A DNA stretch of 64,000 bases, from the NCBI GenBank assembly GCA_025465095.1, contig JAODME010000005.1, forward strand, positions 62,001-126,000, read 5' to 3'. Below, piece after piece: positions 27,011-35,656 of this stretch. Positions within the stretch are counted from its first letter, which is position 1. The number at the start of each line of letters is the position of its first letter. This DNA comes from Microbacteriaceae bacterium (GTDB taxonomy: Bacteria; Actinomycetota; Actinomycetes; Actinomycetales; Microbacteriaceae). The notes beneath the pieces are model-generated. The model did not search any database, was not told the origin of the DNA, and saw only the letters and a program-made list of their open reading frames with translations. The position numbers and the translations under genes were made by a program.

Positions 27011-28789
27011 ATGAAAAAAGACGTGAAAGCAGGGCGGGCAGCAAAGAAGCTGGTCGGTGCGCTGGCGTTGCTGGTGAGTCTGGGGCTGGCAGCCACCGGC
27101 TGCACTTCCGGCCCGGCAGAAAGCCCGACGGACAGCGGAGCGGATGCAGGCGACCCGCAAAGCGGTGGTTCGCTCACCGTCCTTCTGGACGGCGGCTTCT
27201 CCGGCGGATACGCCACTGGCCTCGACCCGGCGACGAGCAACACGGTCGGCGCCAACCTCTCGCAGAACGCCGCCATCTTCGGCGGCCTGTTCGTGCTCAA
27301 CTCCGACGAGGACGGCCAGAATGGACGGATCGATCCGAACCAGGCTGAGAGCTACGAGTTCTCGGAGGACAGCCTCACGCTCACAATCAAACTGCGCGAA
27401 GGGATCACCTTCAGTGACGGTACCCCCGTCAACGCGGACGCCGTGATCTGGAACTGGATTCGCGGCCTGAATTCGGGCTCCACGTCCAGCCCGACGGTGC
27501 TTCTGGTTCGAGATGCGGAACCGCAGATCAGCGACGAGTTGCGGGAAAGCATCGTCAGTGCGCTGCCGAGCACTCACGATCCGGTCAAGCTGGAGCAGGA
27601 CCTCGGAGCCATCCGCGCCGTCGATGATCTCACCGTCGAATTGCGCTTCACCGCGGTCAACGCCACCTTCATCAACGGCTTGCCCGGCACCAACCTCAAT
27701 TGGCTCGCCTCGCCGACCGCCTTCAAGGAGCTCGGCGCTGCGGAGTTCAAGGTGGCACCCGTCGGGGCTGGGCCCTTCACCGTCGCGAGCGCGGCGTTGA
27801 GCCAGAAGCTCGTTCTCGAGCGCAACCCGAGTTACTTCAAGGAGGGACTGCCCTACCTCGACGAGCTCACCTTCCAGACGACGAACGGCGATCAGGTCGC
27901 CTACCAGACACTCTTGGCAGGACAGGCCGATGTCATCGAGGGGCTGAGCACGGTGTCACTGACAGACACGGCGAAGAGCAACCCCGACCTCGTAGTCACT
28001 GAAGCGCCGATGACCTCGCCGTACGTGGTGCAACTGAACACGCGGATTGCGCCGTTCGATAACCAGAAGGCACGGGAGGCGGTGTACTATGCCACCGACT
28101 GGGACGCTATCAACCAAGGCGTATTCAAGGGTGCAGGCGAACCCAGCCAGTCGTTCACCGCGTCGGCGGGTCTTTTCCACAACCCGGAGGTTCCCGGCTA
28201 CCGCACCTTCGACCTTGACAAGGCCAAAGCCCTTGTCAAGGAGATCGGCGGACTCAAGGTGGTGTTGGGCACCACCAACACGGGTGTTGCGCCGGTGGTG
28301 AATACGGCACTGCAGACGCAGTGGCAGGCCGCCGGCATCGAGGTGGAGTTGAAGAACCAGCCTCTCGGCGACGTCATCACCACGTTCATCGGTGGCAACT
28401 GGGATGCGATGCTCCAAACTGCCGGCGCGTGGGATCCCTCTACCGGCATCGGAGTCGGTGTTCGGTTCGGATCCACCTCCCCCTTCAGCGGAGCGGCGCT
28501 GCCAGAGGGCGCGGCGAACGCCCAGGAGGCGATCCAGAAGCAACTGACAACACCTCTCGACGATCTTCTCGCCGATGCGATCGGCACTCTCGACCCCGAC
28601 GAGCGCGACGCCGTCTACAAGGAGATCGCACAGTACATCTCGGATGAGGCGCTCGCACCCTTCGGGTTCGCGTTCTCGGACGCGCAAGTAGTCCGCCAGG
28701 GCGTTCACGGACCGGGCCTGACCACCAAGATTCCGGCCCTCGCGGTGAGGATGGGAGTGCTCTACGATCAAGTCTGGGTCGAGGGATGA
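27011..28789 (+). CDS. ABC transporter substrate-binding lipoprotein, Dpp/Opp type
   Basis: A 592-residue cluster C (family 5) solute-binding protein. A signal peptide with lipobox LAATGC predicts a membrane-tethered lipoprotein outside the cell. The family motif region is LREGITFSDGTPVNADAVIWNW. GAGGAAAATGAC precedes the ATG. It is the first gene of a complete importer (SBP, two permeases, two ATPases). Family 5 proteins bind peptides but also nickel, sugars, opines and plant compounds, so the substrate is open; the setting suggests the compound degraded by the adjacent operon. Confidence 0.9.
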   Translation: MKKDVKAGRAAKKLVGALALLVSLGLAATGCTSGPAESPTDSGADAGDPQSGGSLTVLLDGGFSGGYATGLDPATSNTVGANLSQNAAIFGGLFVLNSDEDGQNGRIDPNQAESYEFSEDSLTLTIKLREGITFSDGTPVNADAVIWNWIRGLNSGSTSSPTVLLVRDAEPQISDELRESIVSALPSTHDPVKLEQDLGAIRAVDDLTVELRFTAVNATFINGLPGTNLNWLASPTAFKELGAAEFKVAPVGAGPFTVASAALSQKLVLERNPSYFKEGLPYLDELTFQTTNGDQVAYQTLLAGQADVIEGLSTVSLTDTAKSNPDLVVTEAPMTSPYVVQLNTRIAPFDNQKAREAVYYATDWDAINQGVFKGAGEPSQSFTASAGLFHNPEVPGYRTFDLDKAKALVKEIGGLKVVLGTTNTGVAPVVNTALQTQWQAAGIEVELKNQPLGDVITTFIGGNWDAMLQTAGAWDPSTGIGVGVRFGSTSPFSGAALPEGAANAQEAIQKQLTTPLDDLLADAIGTLDPDERDAVYKEIAQYISDEALAPFGFAFSDAQVVRQGVHGPGLTTKIPALAVRMGVLYDQVWVEG

Positions 28790-29817
28790 CCGCTCCCACG
28801 CTGAACCAGGTAGCCCGGACCGGGGAGCGCTCGTCGTTTCTCGGCCGGGCTTCCGGGTCGCCACTGATGAGGCTGGTGGCGAGGCGGCTGTTCGTCTCGA
28901 TCCTGATCGTCTGGGCGATCAGCGCGCTCGTGTTCGCCATGCTGGCGGCGATGCCGGGAGACGTTGCCCGCAATCAGGCAGGAATGGGTGCCTCCGAGGA
29001 GCAGGTCGATGACCTCCGACGTCAACTGGGCCTGGACCAGCCTCCCGTCGCGCGTTACTTTCTGTGGCTGTCCGCGGTCTTTCGCGGTGATTTCGGCAGT
29101 TCGCTGATCAGCGGGCAGCCCATCAGCACGCTCGTCGCTGAACGTCTTCCCGTCACGATGGAGCTGGTGCTGCTGGCATTCGTGGTGTCCCTTGCGATCG
29201 CGATCCCCGTCGCGGTGCTCGCCGCACGCAAGCCAGGCGGAATTTTCGATCGCGGAGTAATGGTTGTCTCGATGACGCTGCTTGCGGTGCCCAACTATGT
29301 GCTCGCGCTACTGCTGGTAGTGGTGTTCGCCGTGCTTCTGCGGATGCTCCCGGCGATCGGGTACGTGCCGCTGAGCGAGGGGATAATACCGAATCTGATC
29401 TCGGTGACGCTGCCGGTGGCTGCCCTCGCCATCCCGCTCGCCGCGTTTTACACCCGATTCCTGCGCGGTGATCTCGTCGAGGTGATGAACTCGCAGGACT
29501 ACGTGGAAACGGCGCGGTCCAAGGGGGCGGGGCCGTGGCGAGTGCTTTGGCAGCACGCATTCCGCAACTCCTCGTTCGGGATGCTCACGATCGTCGGCCT
29601 CAATATCGGTGGGCTGGTCGGCGGCACGGTGATCATCGAGCAGATCTTCGCCATGCCTGGGCTCGGAGTCATGTTGTTGCAGGGTGCTCTGTCGGGCGAC
29701 AGCCCCGTTGTGCTTGTCTGCGTCATCATCTTCGCGGCCGTCGCCGTCGGCGCGAACCTCGTCGTCGACTTGATGTACGCCGTTCTCGACCCAAGGATCC
29801 GCTATGGCAGTCACTGA
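28786..29817 (+). CDS. ABC transporter permease, DppB/OppB type
   Basis: A 343-residue membrane protein with six predicted helices, the first at about residues 36-58. An EAA-type coupling loop is seen at YVETARSKGAGPWRVLWQHA. The start overlaps the binding-protein stop by 4 bp (ATGA). It carries an N-terminal cytoplasmic extension of about 30 residues. Confidence 0.92.
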   Translation: MTAPTLNQVARTGERSSFLGRASGSPLMRLVARRLFVSILIVWAISALVFAMLAAMPGDVARNQAGMGASEEQVDDLRRQLGLDQPPVARYFLWLSAVFRGDFGSSLISGQPISTLVAERLPVTMELVLLAFVVSLAIAIPVAVLAARKPGGIFDRGVMVVSMTLLAVPNYVLALLLVVVFAVLLRMLPAIGYVPLSEGIIPNLISVTLPVAALAIPLAAFYTRFLRGDLVEVMNSQDYVETARSKGAGPWRVLWQHAFRNSSFGMLTIVGLNIGGLVGGTVIIEQIFAMPGLGVMLLQGALSGDSPVVLVCVIIFAAVAVGANLVVDLMYAVLDPRIRYGSH

Positions 29818-30670
29818 CCTCACGGCCCGCCCCACGAGCGCATCCGTGATGCGCGCGTCAGCGCTTCGACGTCGCCTACTGGTGTGGGTGCCGGCCGGGT
29901 TCCTCCTCCTACTCATGGCAGTGTGCTTTCTCGGTCCCTACGTTTTGCCACTTCCCTCTCCGATCGGTGGCAGTGTTCTGGACAGCGCCCTCCCGCCCGG
30001 ATCTCCCGGCCACCCCCTGGGCACCGACACCGATGGCAATGACGTGCTGGCGCGGCTCATTCACGGAGGCCGCTCCTCCCTGTTCGTCGCGATAACGGTC
30101 AACTCGATCGGACTTATCGTCGGCGGCTTAATCGGCGCCGTCTCCGCGTACGCCGGCGGCGTGACCGACGCGATCATCATGCGGGCCCTCGACATCCTGA
30201 TCGCTTTCCCGTCGCTCGTGTTGATCATCGTGATCGCGCAAGGGCTCGGTCCGAGTGTGCCGACGACCATCCTGGCTTTGATCGCCTTCAGCATTCCGGC
30301 GGTGGCCCGCCTGGCGCGTGCGGCGACGCTGCGTGTTACCAGCATGCCGTTCATTCAGGCTGCGGAGTTGAGCGGAAGCCCCGCGTGGCGGGTGCTGCTC
30401 CGCCATATTGCGCCAAACATCGCCCCGCAGTTGCTCAGCTTCCTGATGCTGGGCATGGGCATCATCATCGTGGCCGAGGGCGGGCTGAGCTTCCTCGGGC
30501 TGGGAATCCCGGTGCCGAACCCGAGCTGGGGCAACATGATCTTCAGCGGGCAGCAGGCGCTGTCGGCGACTCCTCTGCAGGTGCTGTGGCCGAGCCTTGC
30601 CCTGCTCTTCACTGTGCTCAGCTTCAATCTGCTCGGCGAGAACCTCCGCGACGAGATGACCGGCCGATGA
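29804..30670 (+). CDS. ABC transporter permease, DppC/OppC type
   Basis: A 288-residue membrane protein with the OppC N-terminal segment, then HPLGTDTDGNDVLARLIHGG, and the coupling loop region with SGSPAWRVLLRHIAPN. GLSFLGLGIPVPNPSWGNM is the usual OppC end motif. It overlaps the preceding permease gene by 14 bp and the next gene by 4 bp. Confidence 0.92.
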   Translation: MAVTDLTARPTSASVMRASALRRRLLVWVPAGFLLLLMAVCFLGPYVLPLPSPIGGSVLDSALPPGSPGHPLGTDTDGNDVLARLIHGGRSSLFVAITVNSIGLIVGGLIGAVSAYAGGVTDAIIMRALDILIAFPSLVLIIVIAQGLGPSVPTTILALIAFSIPAVARLARAATLRVTSMPFIQAAELSGSPAWRVLLRHIAPNIAPQLLSFLMLGMGIIIVAEGGLSFLGLGIPVPNPSWGNMIFSGQQALSATPLQVLWPSLALLFTVLSFNLLGENLRDEMTGR

Positions 30671-31755
30671 CTGCGAGGAATGCAATGTCGACGATGACAC
30701 CCACAGTGGCAGCCCCTGACAAGGGGAGCCAGGCGGTACTCAAGGTCAAAGACCTCAGGGTGGTGTTCTCCCGCGCCGGCGCACCCCCTCTGCACGCCGT
30801 CAACGGACTGTCCTACGAGGTGCGCGCAGGACGCACGCTGGCGATCATAGGCGAGTCGGGGTCGGGCAAGTCGGTGAGCGTTCGCGCACTGATGGGCCTG
30901 CTGCCCCCGAGCGCGAACATTACTGGTTCGGCGAAGCTTTTCGATACCGAACTGATCGGCATGAACGAGAAGGCCATGCGTCGGATACGTGGCAACGACA
31001 TCGCGATGGTGTTCCAGGATCCCGCCCGGTCACTCAATCCCACGATGAGTGTGGGAGCTCAGATCGGCGAGGCTGTTCGCATGCATCTTCGCATCGGCCG
31101 GAAGGAGGTGGCGGATCGGGCGGTGGAGTTACTGAAACTTGTGCGATTGCCTGCCGCGGAGCGGCGGTACCACGAATATCCTCACCAGCTCTCCGGGGGC
31201 ATGCGTCAACGCGTCATGATAGCCATCGCGCTCGCGGCGAACCCGAAGGTGCTGATTGCCGACGAAGCAACCACCGCGCTGGACGTGACCACGCAGGCGC
31301 AGATCATGGAGCTGCTCGTCGATTTGCAGGATCGGCTGGGCACCGCGGTAGTCATGATCAGTCACGACTTGGCGCTCGCTGCCAGCTACGCAGACGATGT
31401 GATGGTCATGTACGGCGGCAAGGTCGTGGAACACGCGGAGACCAAAGCGCTCTTCCGTAGTGTCCGACATCCGTACACGAGGGCGCTGATGGAGGCGATC
31501 CCGCAGCTGGGGGTACCTTCGCACACCACGTTGAGGACGATAAGCGGCGAACCGCCCGACCTCAGTGTGCTGCCGCTCGGCTGCGCGTTCCGCGCCCGCT
31601 GCGGCAATGCCAGCGACACGTGCGCGACCGAAGCACCGTTGCTGGAGGAGTCCGAGCCGGGGTACTCCTACGCCTGTTGGCACCCCTGCCGGGCCGAGGG
31701 CGACACCAGCGTACTCACGGTCGGCGCATCGACGAAAGGCGAGGACATCCTGTGA
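30667..31755 (+). CDS. ABC transporter ATP-binding protein, DppD/OppD type
   Basis: A 362-residue ATPase: Walker A GESGSGKS, signature LSGGMRQRV, Walker [12 protein letters not shown], with the C-terminal Cys-rich segment [14 protein letters not shown] typical of OppD/F. Walker B has Ala-Thr after DE rather than Pro, a common variant. The ATG at 30667 overlaps the permease stop (ATGA); an in-frame ATG 18 bp later is possible. It overlaps the next gene by 1 bp. Confidence 0.92.
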   Translation: MTARNAMSTMTPTVAAPDKGSQAVLKVKDLRVVFSRAGAPPLHAVNGLSYEVRAGRTLAIIGESGSGKSVSVRALMGLLPPSANITGSAKLFDTELIGMNEKAMRRIRGNDIAMVFQDPARSLNPTMSVGAQIGEAVRMHLRIGRKEVADRAVELLKLVRLPAAERRYHEYPHQLSGGMRQRVMIAIALAANPKVLIADEATTALDVTTQAQIMELLVDLQDRLGTAVVMISHDLALAASYADDVMVMYGGKVVEHAETKALFRSVRHPYTRALMEAIPQLGVPSHTTLRTISGEPPDLSVLPLGCAFRARCGNASDTCATEAPLLEESEPGYSYACWHPCRAEGDTSVLTVGASTKGEDIL

Positions 31756-32864
31756 TGAGCACCGATCAGACGACAGGCGCGGTGACCGTGGTGCAGGGCC
31801 ATACCCAGGTCGAGCCACTATTGCTCGTGCGCAATCTCGTTCAGGAATTTGTGAGCAGGGGGCCGGGCGGCGTCAAGACAGGCACCGTGCACGCTGTATC
31901 CGACGTGTCTTTCGAACTGATGCCGGGCGAGACGCTCGGCATCGTCGGTGAGACGGGCTCCGGGAAGACCACGCTCGCCCGCTCCATCATCCAACTCGAC
32001 CGGCCACGATCGGGTGAGGTGATGTTCGACGACCAGAACTTGGTCGGCATGTCGAAACGCCAGCTGAAGAAAATACGCGCGAACATGCAAATGGTCTATC
32101 AGGACCCATTCGGGTCGCTGAACCCGCGCTGGCGGATCGAGGACGTGGTGGCGGAGCCGCTTCTCGGGTACACCGCGATGAACAGCGCCGATAGGCGGGT
32201 GCGGGTGCGGGAGCTCCTCGAAATGGTCGGGCTGAGCCCAGATGCGTACCTGCACCGGCGCCCCATGGAGCTGTCCGGTGGCCAGGCCCAGCGCGTCGCG
32301 ATTGCCAGGGCGATCGCGCTGAACCCGAAGATCATCATCTGCGACGAGGCGATCTCGTCCCTCGACGTGCTGATCCAGGCGCAGGTCATCAACTTATTCG
32401 AGAAGCTCCGCGCCGAACTCGGGTTGTCCTATCTGTTCATCGCGCACAACCTTGCCACGGTGAAGCAGGTGAGCGACCGGGTTGCGGTCATGTACCTGGG
32501 GCAGCTCGTCGAGATCGGGCCGTCGGAGCAGCTCTACCGCGCGCCCTTGCATCCCTATACCCGGGTGCTTTTGGACTCGATACCGACGCTCGACCCGAAA
32601 ACGGGGGTTGCGCAGCGCCCCGTCGCGCAGGAAGGGGAGACGCCCTCGCCGCTCGACCCGCCGAGTGGTTGTCGCTTCCGTACGCGGTGCCCGCTCGCTC
32701 AGGACATCTGCGCCGAGGTGAAGCCGACCCTGACCGAGCACCAGAGGGGACACAGGGTTGCGTGTCACTTCCCGCTCGACGATCCCGATGCGGAGGCAGC
32801 GTTCGCCACCCCTCGAGAGGCCGGATCACGTGAACCGCTTGCCGGCGCAACCCGGCTGACGTGA
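31755..32864 (+). CDS. ABC transporter ATP-binding protein, DppF/OppF type
   Basis: A 369-residue ATPase: Walker A GETGSGKT, Q-loop YQDPFGSLNPRW, signature LSGGQAQRV, Walker B IICDEAISSLD, and CRFRTRCPLAQDIC at the C-terminus. It starts inside the TGATG junction with the preceding gene. It is the last gene of the accessory block before tRNA-Thr. Confidence 0.92.
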   Translation: MSTDQTTGAVTVVQGHTQVEPLLLVRNLVQEFVSRGPGGVKTGTVHAVSDVSFELMPGETLGIVGETGSGKTTLARSIIQLDRPRSGEVMFDDQNLVGMSKRQLKKIRANMQMVYQDPFGSLNPRWRIEDVVAEPLLGYTAMNSADRRVRVRELLEMVGLSPDAYLHRRPMELSGGQAQRVAIARAIALNPKIIICDEAISSLDVLIQAQVINLFEKLRAELGLSYLFIAHNLATVKQVSDRVAVMYLGQLVEIGPSEQLYRAPLHPYTRVLLDSIPTLDPKTGVAQRPVAQEGETPSPLDPPSGCRFRTRCPLAQDICAEVKPTLTEHQRGHRVACHFPLDDPDAEAAFATPREAGSREPLAGATRLT

Positions 32865-33007
32865 GGCACAGGGGAGGTGATCGCACGGTTCGACGCAATT
32901 CGGCGGGTTTTTCGCTCGAGCCTGCGCTCCGGACGACGCCGACGCTTGCGCCGGCGAGTGCGACGTTCCGGAACCCGAGTTCGGGGTTGCTCACGCTCCG
33001 CAGGCGA

Positions 33008-33053
33008 GCCGCCGGTCGGATTCGAACCGACGACCTCCGCTTTGCACAGGCGA
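33008..33053 (-). pseudogene. tRNA 3'-half-like remnant
   Basis: On the minus strand a perfect T-arm is seen: GTCGG, loop TTCGAAT, CCGAC (33015-33031). It is preceded by a GGAGGTC variable-loop-like stretch and followed by a CGGCGGC acceptor-like strand. No matching 5' acceptor strand or D-arm is found at the expected distance, and the anticodon stem is not formed, so it is not a functional tRNA. It lies about 120 bp from the 3' end of tRNA-Thr, at the edge of the accessory block. Confidence 0.5.
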
Positions 33054-33093
33054 TCAGCGTGCGTTCGGTGCGTGACGCCAGCGTCGGCATCCG

Positions 33094-33137
33094 CACCAGG
33101 ATCGGGTATCCGAGGGTTCAAGCCTCGGAACCTGGTG
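33094..33137. repeat. Nested inverted repeat (two-level stem)
   Basis: The outer arms CACCAGG (33094-33100) and CCTGGTG (33131-33137) and the inner arms CCGAGG (33110-33115) and CCTCGG (33123-33128) are perfectly complementary around the loop GTTCAAG. No T-run follows on either strand, so it is not a standard terminator. The shape recalls an acceptor stem stacked on a T-arm. Confidence 0.6.
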
Positions 33138-33148
33138 TCTGCCGAAAG

Positions 33149-33226
33149 TGGAGCCCCCTAACGGATTCGAACCGTTGACCTGCTCATTACAAGTGAGCTG
33201 CTCTGGCCGGGCTGAGCTAAGGGGGC
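33149..33226 (-). tRNA. tRNA-Thr (anticodon TGT)
   Basis: A full cloverleaf can be drawn on the minus strand. The 7-bp acceptor stem is GCCCCCT/AGGGGGC, the D-stem is GCTC/GAGC, and the anticodon stem is GCTCA/TGAGC with loop CTTGTAA (anticodon TGT, reading ACA). The T-stem is AACGG/CCGTT with loop TTCGAAT. Discriminator T and an encoded CCA follow (33149-33152). The 3' end points toward the accessory block on the left. Confidence 0.96.
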
Positions 33227-33344
33227 GCGCTGTTCAATTATTGCTTGCTGCTCGCACATGGATGACATGCCATCCATGTGCAGACCCTTGATCGGGCGGA
33301 TGCGACATCCAATGCTAACCGGCCGTGGCATGCTTCCTATTATC

Positions 33345-34340
33345 ATGGGCGCTGCCAAACGAGACGGAAACGCGCACGTTCGGCGATCTCCAGCTTTCGG
33401 CCTAGCCATTCTTGGATCGGTGCTCGCCGGCGCGCTCGCGGCAACGCAGTCCCGCATCAACGGAGAACTCGCCCGGGAACTCGACGACGGATACCTCGCC
33501 GCGGCGATCTCGTTCGGATCGGGGTTGGTGGTTCTCCTCGTCGTCCTCCCGCTGTGGCCTCCTGGCCGGACCGGAGCCCGCAGGCTTCTGGCCTCGGTGC
33601 GATCCAGGCAGACTCCGTGGTGGTATCTGATCGCCGGCGTCGCGGGGGCGCTCGTCGTCCTGTCGCAGAGCCTTACGACAGCGGTGCTCGGTGTCGCGCT
33701 TTTTACCGTCGCACTGGTTTGCGGACAGGTGGTCTCCGGACTGATCGTGGACCGTTTAGGGATCGGCCGGATGGCCCCTGCGCCCGTCACGTCGGCGCGC
33801 CTGGCCGGGTCGATCCTTGCCTTCGCCGCCGTTGCCTGGACCGGCTTCTCCGGGCTGCGCGCCGACATCCCGCTGTGGACGCTTGTGCTGCCGCTGATCG
33901 CCGGAATAGGTATCGGCTGGCAGCAGGCAGTCATCGGACAGCTGCGGGCGGTCGCGGGGTCGGCGGTGTCGGCGACCCTCGTGCACTTCGCGGTCGGGTC
34001 ATGTGTGCTGGTCGTCGCGACGGTCGTCCACTCGAATCTCGTCGGCTGGCCAGCGACATTGCCGGTGGAGCCGTACCTCTACCTCGGCGGCTGCATCGGC
34101 GCGATCTTCATCGGGCTCTCAAGTGTCGTGGTGAGGCGCACCGGAGTGCTCCTGCTCGGTCTGGGCACAATCGCCGGGCAACTCGTCGCGTCCCTCGGGT
34201 TCGACCTGCTGGCCCCGATCACGGGCCGTGGCATCACCTATCCGATCCTCGCCGGCACGGCGCTCGCACTCCTCGCGGTGGTGCTCGCCGCCGTGCCGTC
34301 GAAGCCGATTGGCCGGCCTGTTACTCCGCCTTCTCCTTGA
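33345..34340 (+). CDS. DMT family transporter (DUF606/YdcZ type, duplicated)
   Basis: An integral membrane protein of about 331 residues with roughly ten hydrophobic helices in two similar halves, each resembling the DUF606/YdcZ unit (GALAATQSRINGELAREL in the first half; IGWQQAVIGQL in the second). It probably exports or imports a small metabolite; the substrate is unknown. The start at 33345 (MGAAKRDGN) gives a short cytoplasmic lead; no good ribosome binding site is seen. The 3' end overlaps the convergent msrB by 20 bp. Confidence 0.78.
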   Translation: MGAAKRDGNAHVRRSPAFGLAILGSVLAGALAATQSRINGELARELDDGYLAAAISFGSGLVVLLVVLPLWPPGRTGARRLLASVRSRQTPWWYLIAGVAGALVVLSQSLTTAVLGVALFTVALVCGQVVSGLIVDRLGIGRMAPAPVTSARLAGSILAFAAVAWTGFSGLRADIPLWTLVLPLIAGIGIGWQQAVIGQLRAVAGSAVSATLVHFAVGSCVLVVATVVHSNLVGWPATLPVEPYLYLGGCIGAIFIGLSSVVVRRTGVLLLGLGTIAGQLVASLGFDLLAPITGRGITYPILAGTALALLAVVLAAVPSKPIGRPVTPPSP

Positions 34341-34740
34341 ACTCCAGCGACAGCGAGTTCATGCAGTATCGCTCGCCCGTGGGGGTCTGGGCCGCGTCGT
34401 CGAACAGATGGCCGAGGTGTGAACCACACGTTCCGCAGACAACCTCCGTGCGCACCATTCCGAGGCTCTCGTCGGTGACGAGCTTGATGGCATCGGGGTT
34501 GATCGCCTCATAGAAGCTCGGCCAGCCCGAACCGGAGTCGAATTTGGTGCCGCTGGGGAAGAGTTCGGCGTTGCAGGCCCCACAGGTGTAGACGCCCGAG
34601 CGCTTCTCGTCGAGCAGTGCCCCCGACCACGGACGCTCGGTCGCCGCTTCGCGCAGAATGGAATAGCGGGTGGGGTCGAGCTCCTCACGCCATTCGGCGT
34701 CGGACTTCTTCAGCGTGTACTCGGTTGAGTCGGTAGTCAT
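34321..34740 (-). CDS. msrB: Peptide-methionine (R)-S-oxide reductase MsrB
   Basis: A 139-residue cytoplasmic repair enzyme that reduces methionine-R-sulfoxide. It has two zinc-binding CxxC pairs (CGAC, CGTC), SGSGWPSFYEA, and the catalytic Cys in RYCMNSLSL. The ATG at 34740 is chosen over a longer frame because the protein then begins just before the conserved KSDAEWREEL. It is divergent from the acetyltransferase gene, 52 bp away. Confidence 0.95.
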   Translation of the reverse strand: MTTDSTEYTLKKSDAEWREELDPTRYSILREAATERPWSGALLDEKRSGVYTCGACNAELFPSGTKFDSGSGWPSFYEAINPDAIKLVTDESLGMVRTEVVCGTCGSHLGHLFDDAAQTPTGERYCMNSLSLEFKEKAE

Positions 34741-34779
34741 GCGTTTGTTCCTTTCCGGAAGATACGTCGTGCTCTCCAT

Positions 34780-34785
34780 TAAACT
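34780..34785 (+). promoter_or_regulatory. -10 box of a leaderless promoter (ElaA-like gene)
   Basis: TAAACT ends 7 nt before the GTG at 34793. This places the expected transcription start at the first base of the start codon, the layout of leaderless actinobacterial mRNAs. No ribosome binding site is present. Confidence 0.6.
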
Positions 34786-34792
34786 CTGTAGC

Positions 34793-35284
34793 GTGCCCAA
34801 TCGTTCCCTCCTGGAGAAGTCGTGGAGGGAACTCACGACCGATGAGCTGTATTCGATCCTGAAGCTGCGAACGGATGTCTTCTTTGTCGAGCAGCGCATC
34901 GACGAGGAAGAGCTCGACAATCGTGATCAGGAACCGGGCACCATGCACCTGTGGATTGCGGATGACGCTGGTACCGCCGCGTACCTGCGCGTGATCGTTG
35001 ATGACCATCCGGCCCACGCCGACGCGCGCAGGCTGATCGGCAGAGTCGCCGTGCGAAAGGATCGCCGCGGTGAGGGTCTGGCGCGGGCCCTGATCGAACG
35101 GGTGATCGCGGTGCACGGCGATGAGGCGCTCCTGCTGCACGCGCAGGAATACGTCACCTCGCTCTACGCGGAGTTCGGATTCGAGCCCTTCGGAAACAGC
35201 TACATCGAAGCGGGAATCTCCCACATCTCGATGTACCGAGCGGGGACCGCGTCGCGGTCGGCTGAATCCATCCTGCCGCTTTAG
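34793..35284 (+). CDS. GNAT family N-acetyltransferase, ElaA-like
   Basis: A 163-residue acetyl-CoA-dependent acetyltransferase. FFVEQRIDEEELDNRDQ and HLWI near the N-terminus and the acetyl-CoA loop RVAVRKDRRGEGLARAL are ElaA-type features; LYAEFGFEPFG closes the fold. The GTG at 34793 has no Shine-Dalgarno but a -10 box 7 nt upstream, so it is likely leaderless. Substrate unknown. Confidence 0.86.
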   Translation: MPNRSLLEKSWRELTTDELYSILKLRTDVFFVEQRIDEEELDNRDQEPGTMHLWIADDAGTAAYLRVIVDDHPAHADARRLIGRVAVRKDRRGEGLARALIERVIAVHGDEALLLHAQEYVTSLYAEFGFEPFGNSYIEAGISHISMYRAGTASRSAESILPL

Positions 35285-35317
35285 GCTTGCACCGGACGAG
35301 TCGCGGACGGGGGATCG

Positions 35318-35641
35318 ATGGGACAGCAGGCCGATTCGGATGATGCGGGCGAGCCGCAATCGCCGCGCCAATTGGGCGACCGCGACGTCGCGATCCTCGC
35401 CTTCGAACACGAATGGTGGAGGCAGGACGGCATCAAGGATGAGGCGATCCGTCGGAACTTCGGATTGTCTGCCGCCCGCTACTATCAGTTGCTGAACGCT
35501 CTCATCGATACGCCGGCGGCCATCGTGCACGACCCAATGCTCGTCAGGCGTCTGCAGCGGATTCGGGACGCGCGCACCAGTGCGCGGGCCACCCGCATCG
35601 ATCAGATGACGCCAGCGGGTCGCACGAGAACCAACGACTAG
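35318..35641 (+). CDS. DUF3263 domain-containing protein
   Basis: A 107-residue basic protein with a helix-turn-helix-like core (ILAFEHEWWRQDGIKDEAIRR, then FGLSAARYYQLLN), as in the DUF3263 family of actinobacteria. GGGGGAT lies just before the ATG. It precedes the LytR-C gene by 15 bp and the two are probably cotranscribed. DNA binding is a guess from the fold-like pattern. Confidence 0.82.
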   Translation: MGQQADSDDAGEPQSPRQLGDRDVAILAFEHEWWRQDGIKDEAIRRNFGLSAARYYQLLNALIDTPAAIVHDPMLVRRLQRIRDARTSARATRIDQMTPAGRTRTND

Positions 35642-35656
35642 GACGGCCCGATCTCC

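Noticed and set aside
31620-31754. Longer N-terminus for the DppF-type ATPase
   Set aside because: The extra codons lie inside the preceding ATPase gene; the TGATG junction gives a normal start at 31755.
33008-33053. Functional second tRNA beside tRNA-Thr
   Set aside because: The T-arm is perfect, but no anticodon stem, D-arm or 5' acceptor strand can be drawn.
32861-33178. Two overlapping rightward frames of about 100 codons ending near tRNA-Thr, with RIRTDDLRF- and GFEPTTSAL-like peptides
   Set aside because: These peptides are the well-known false translations of tRNA T-arm sequences; here they come from the tRNA-like remnant and the tRNA-Thr flank.
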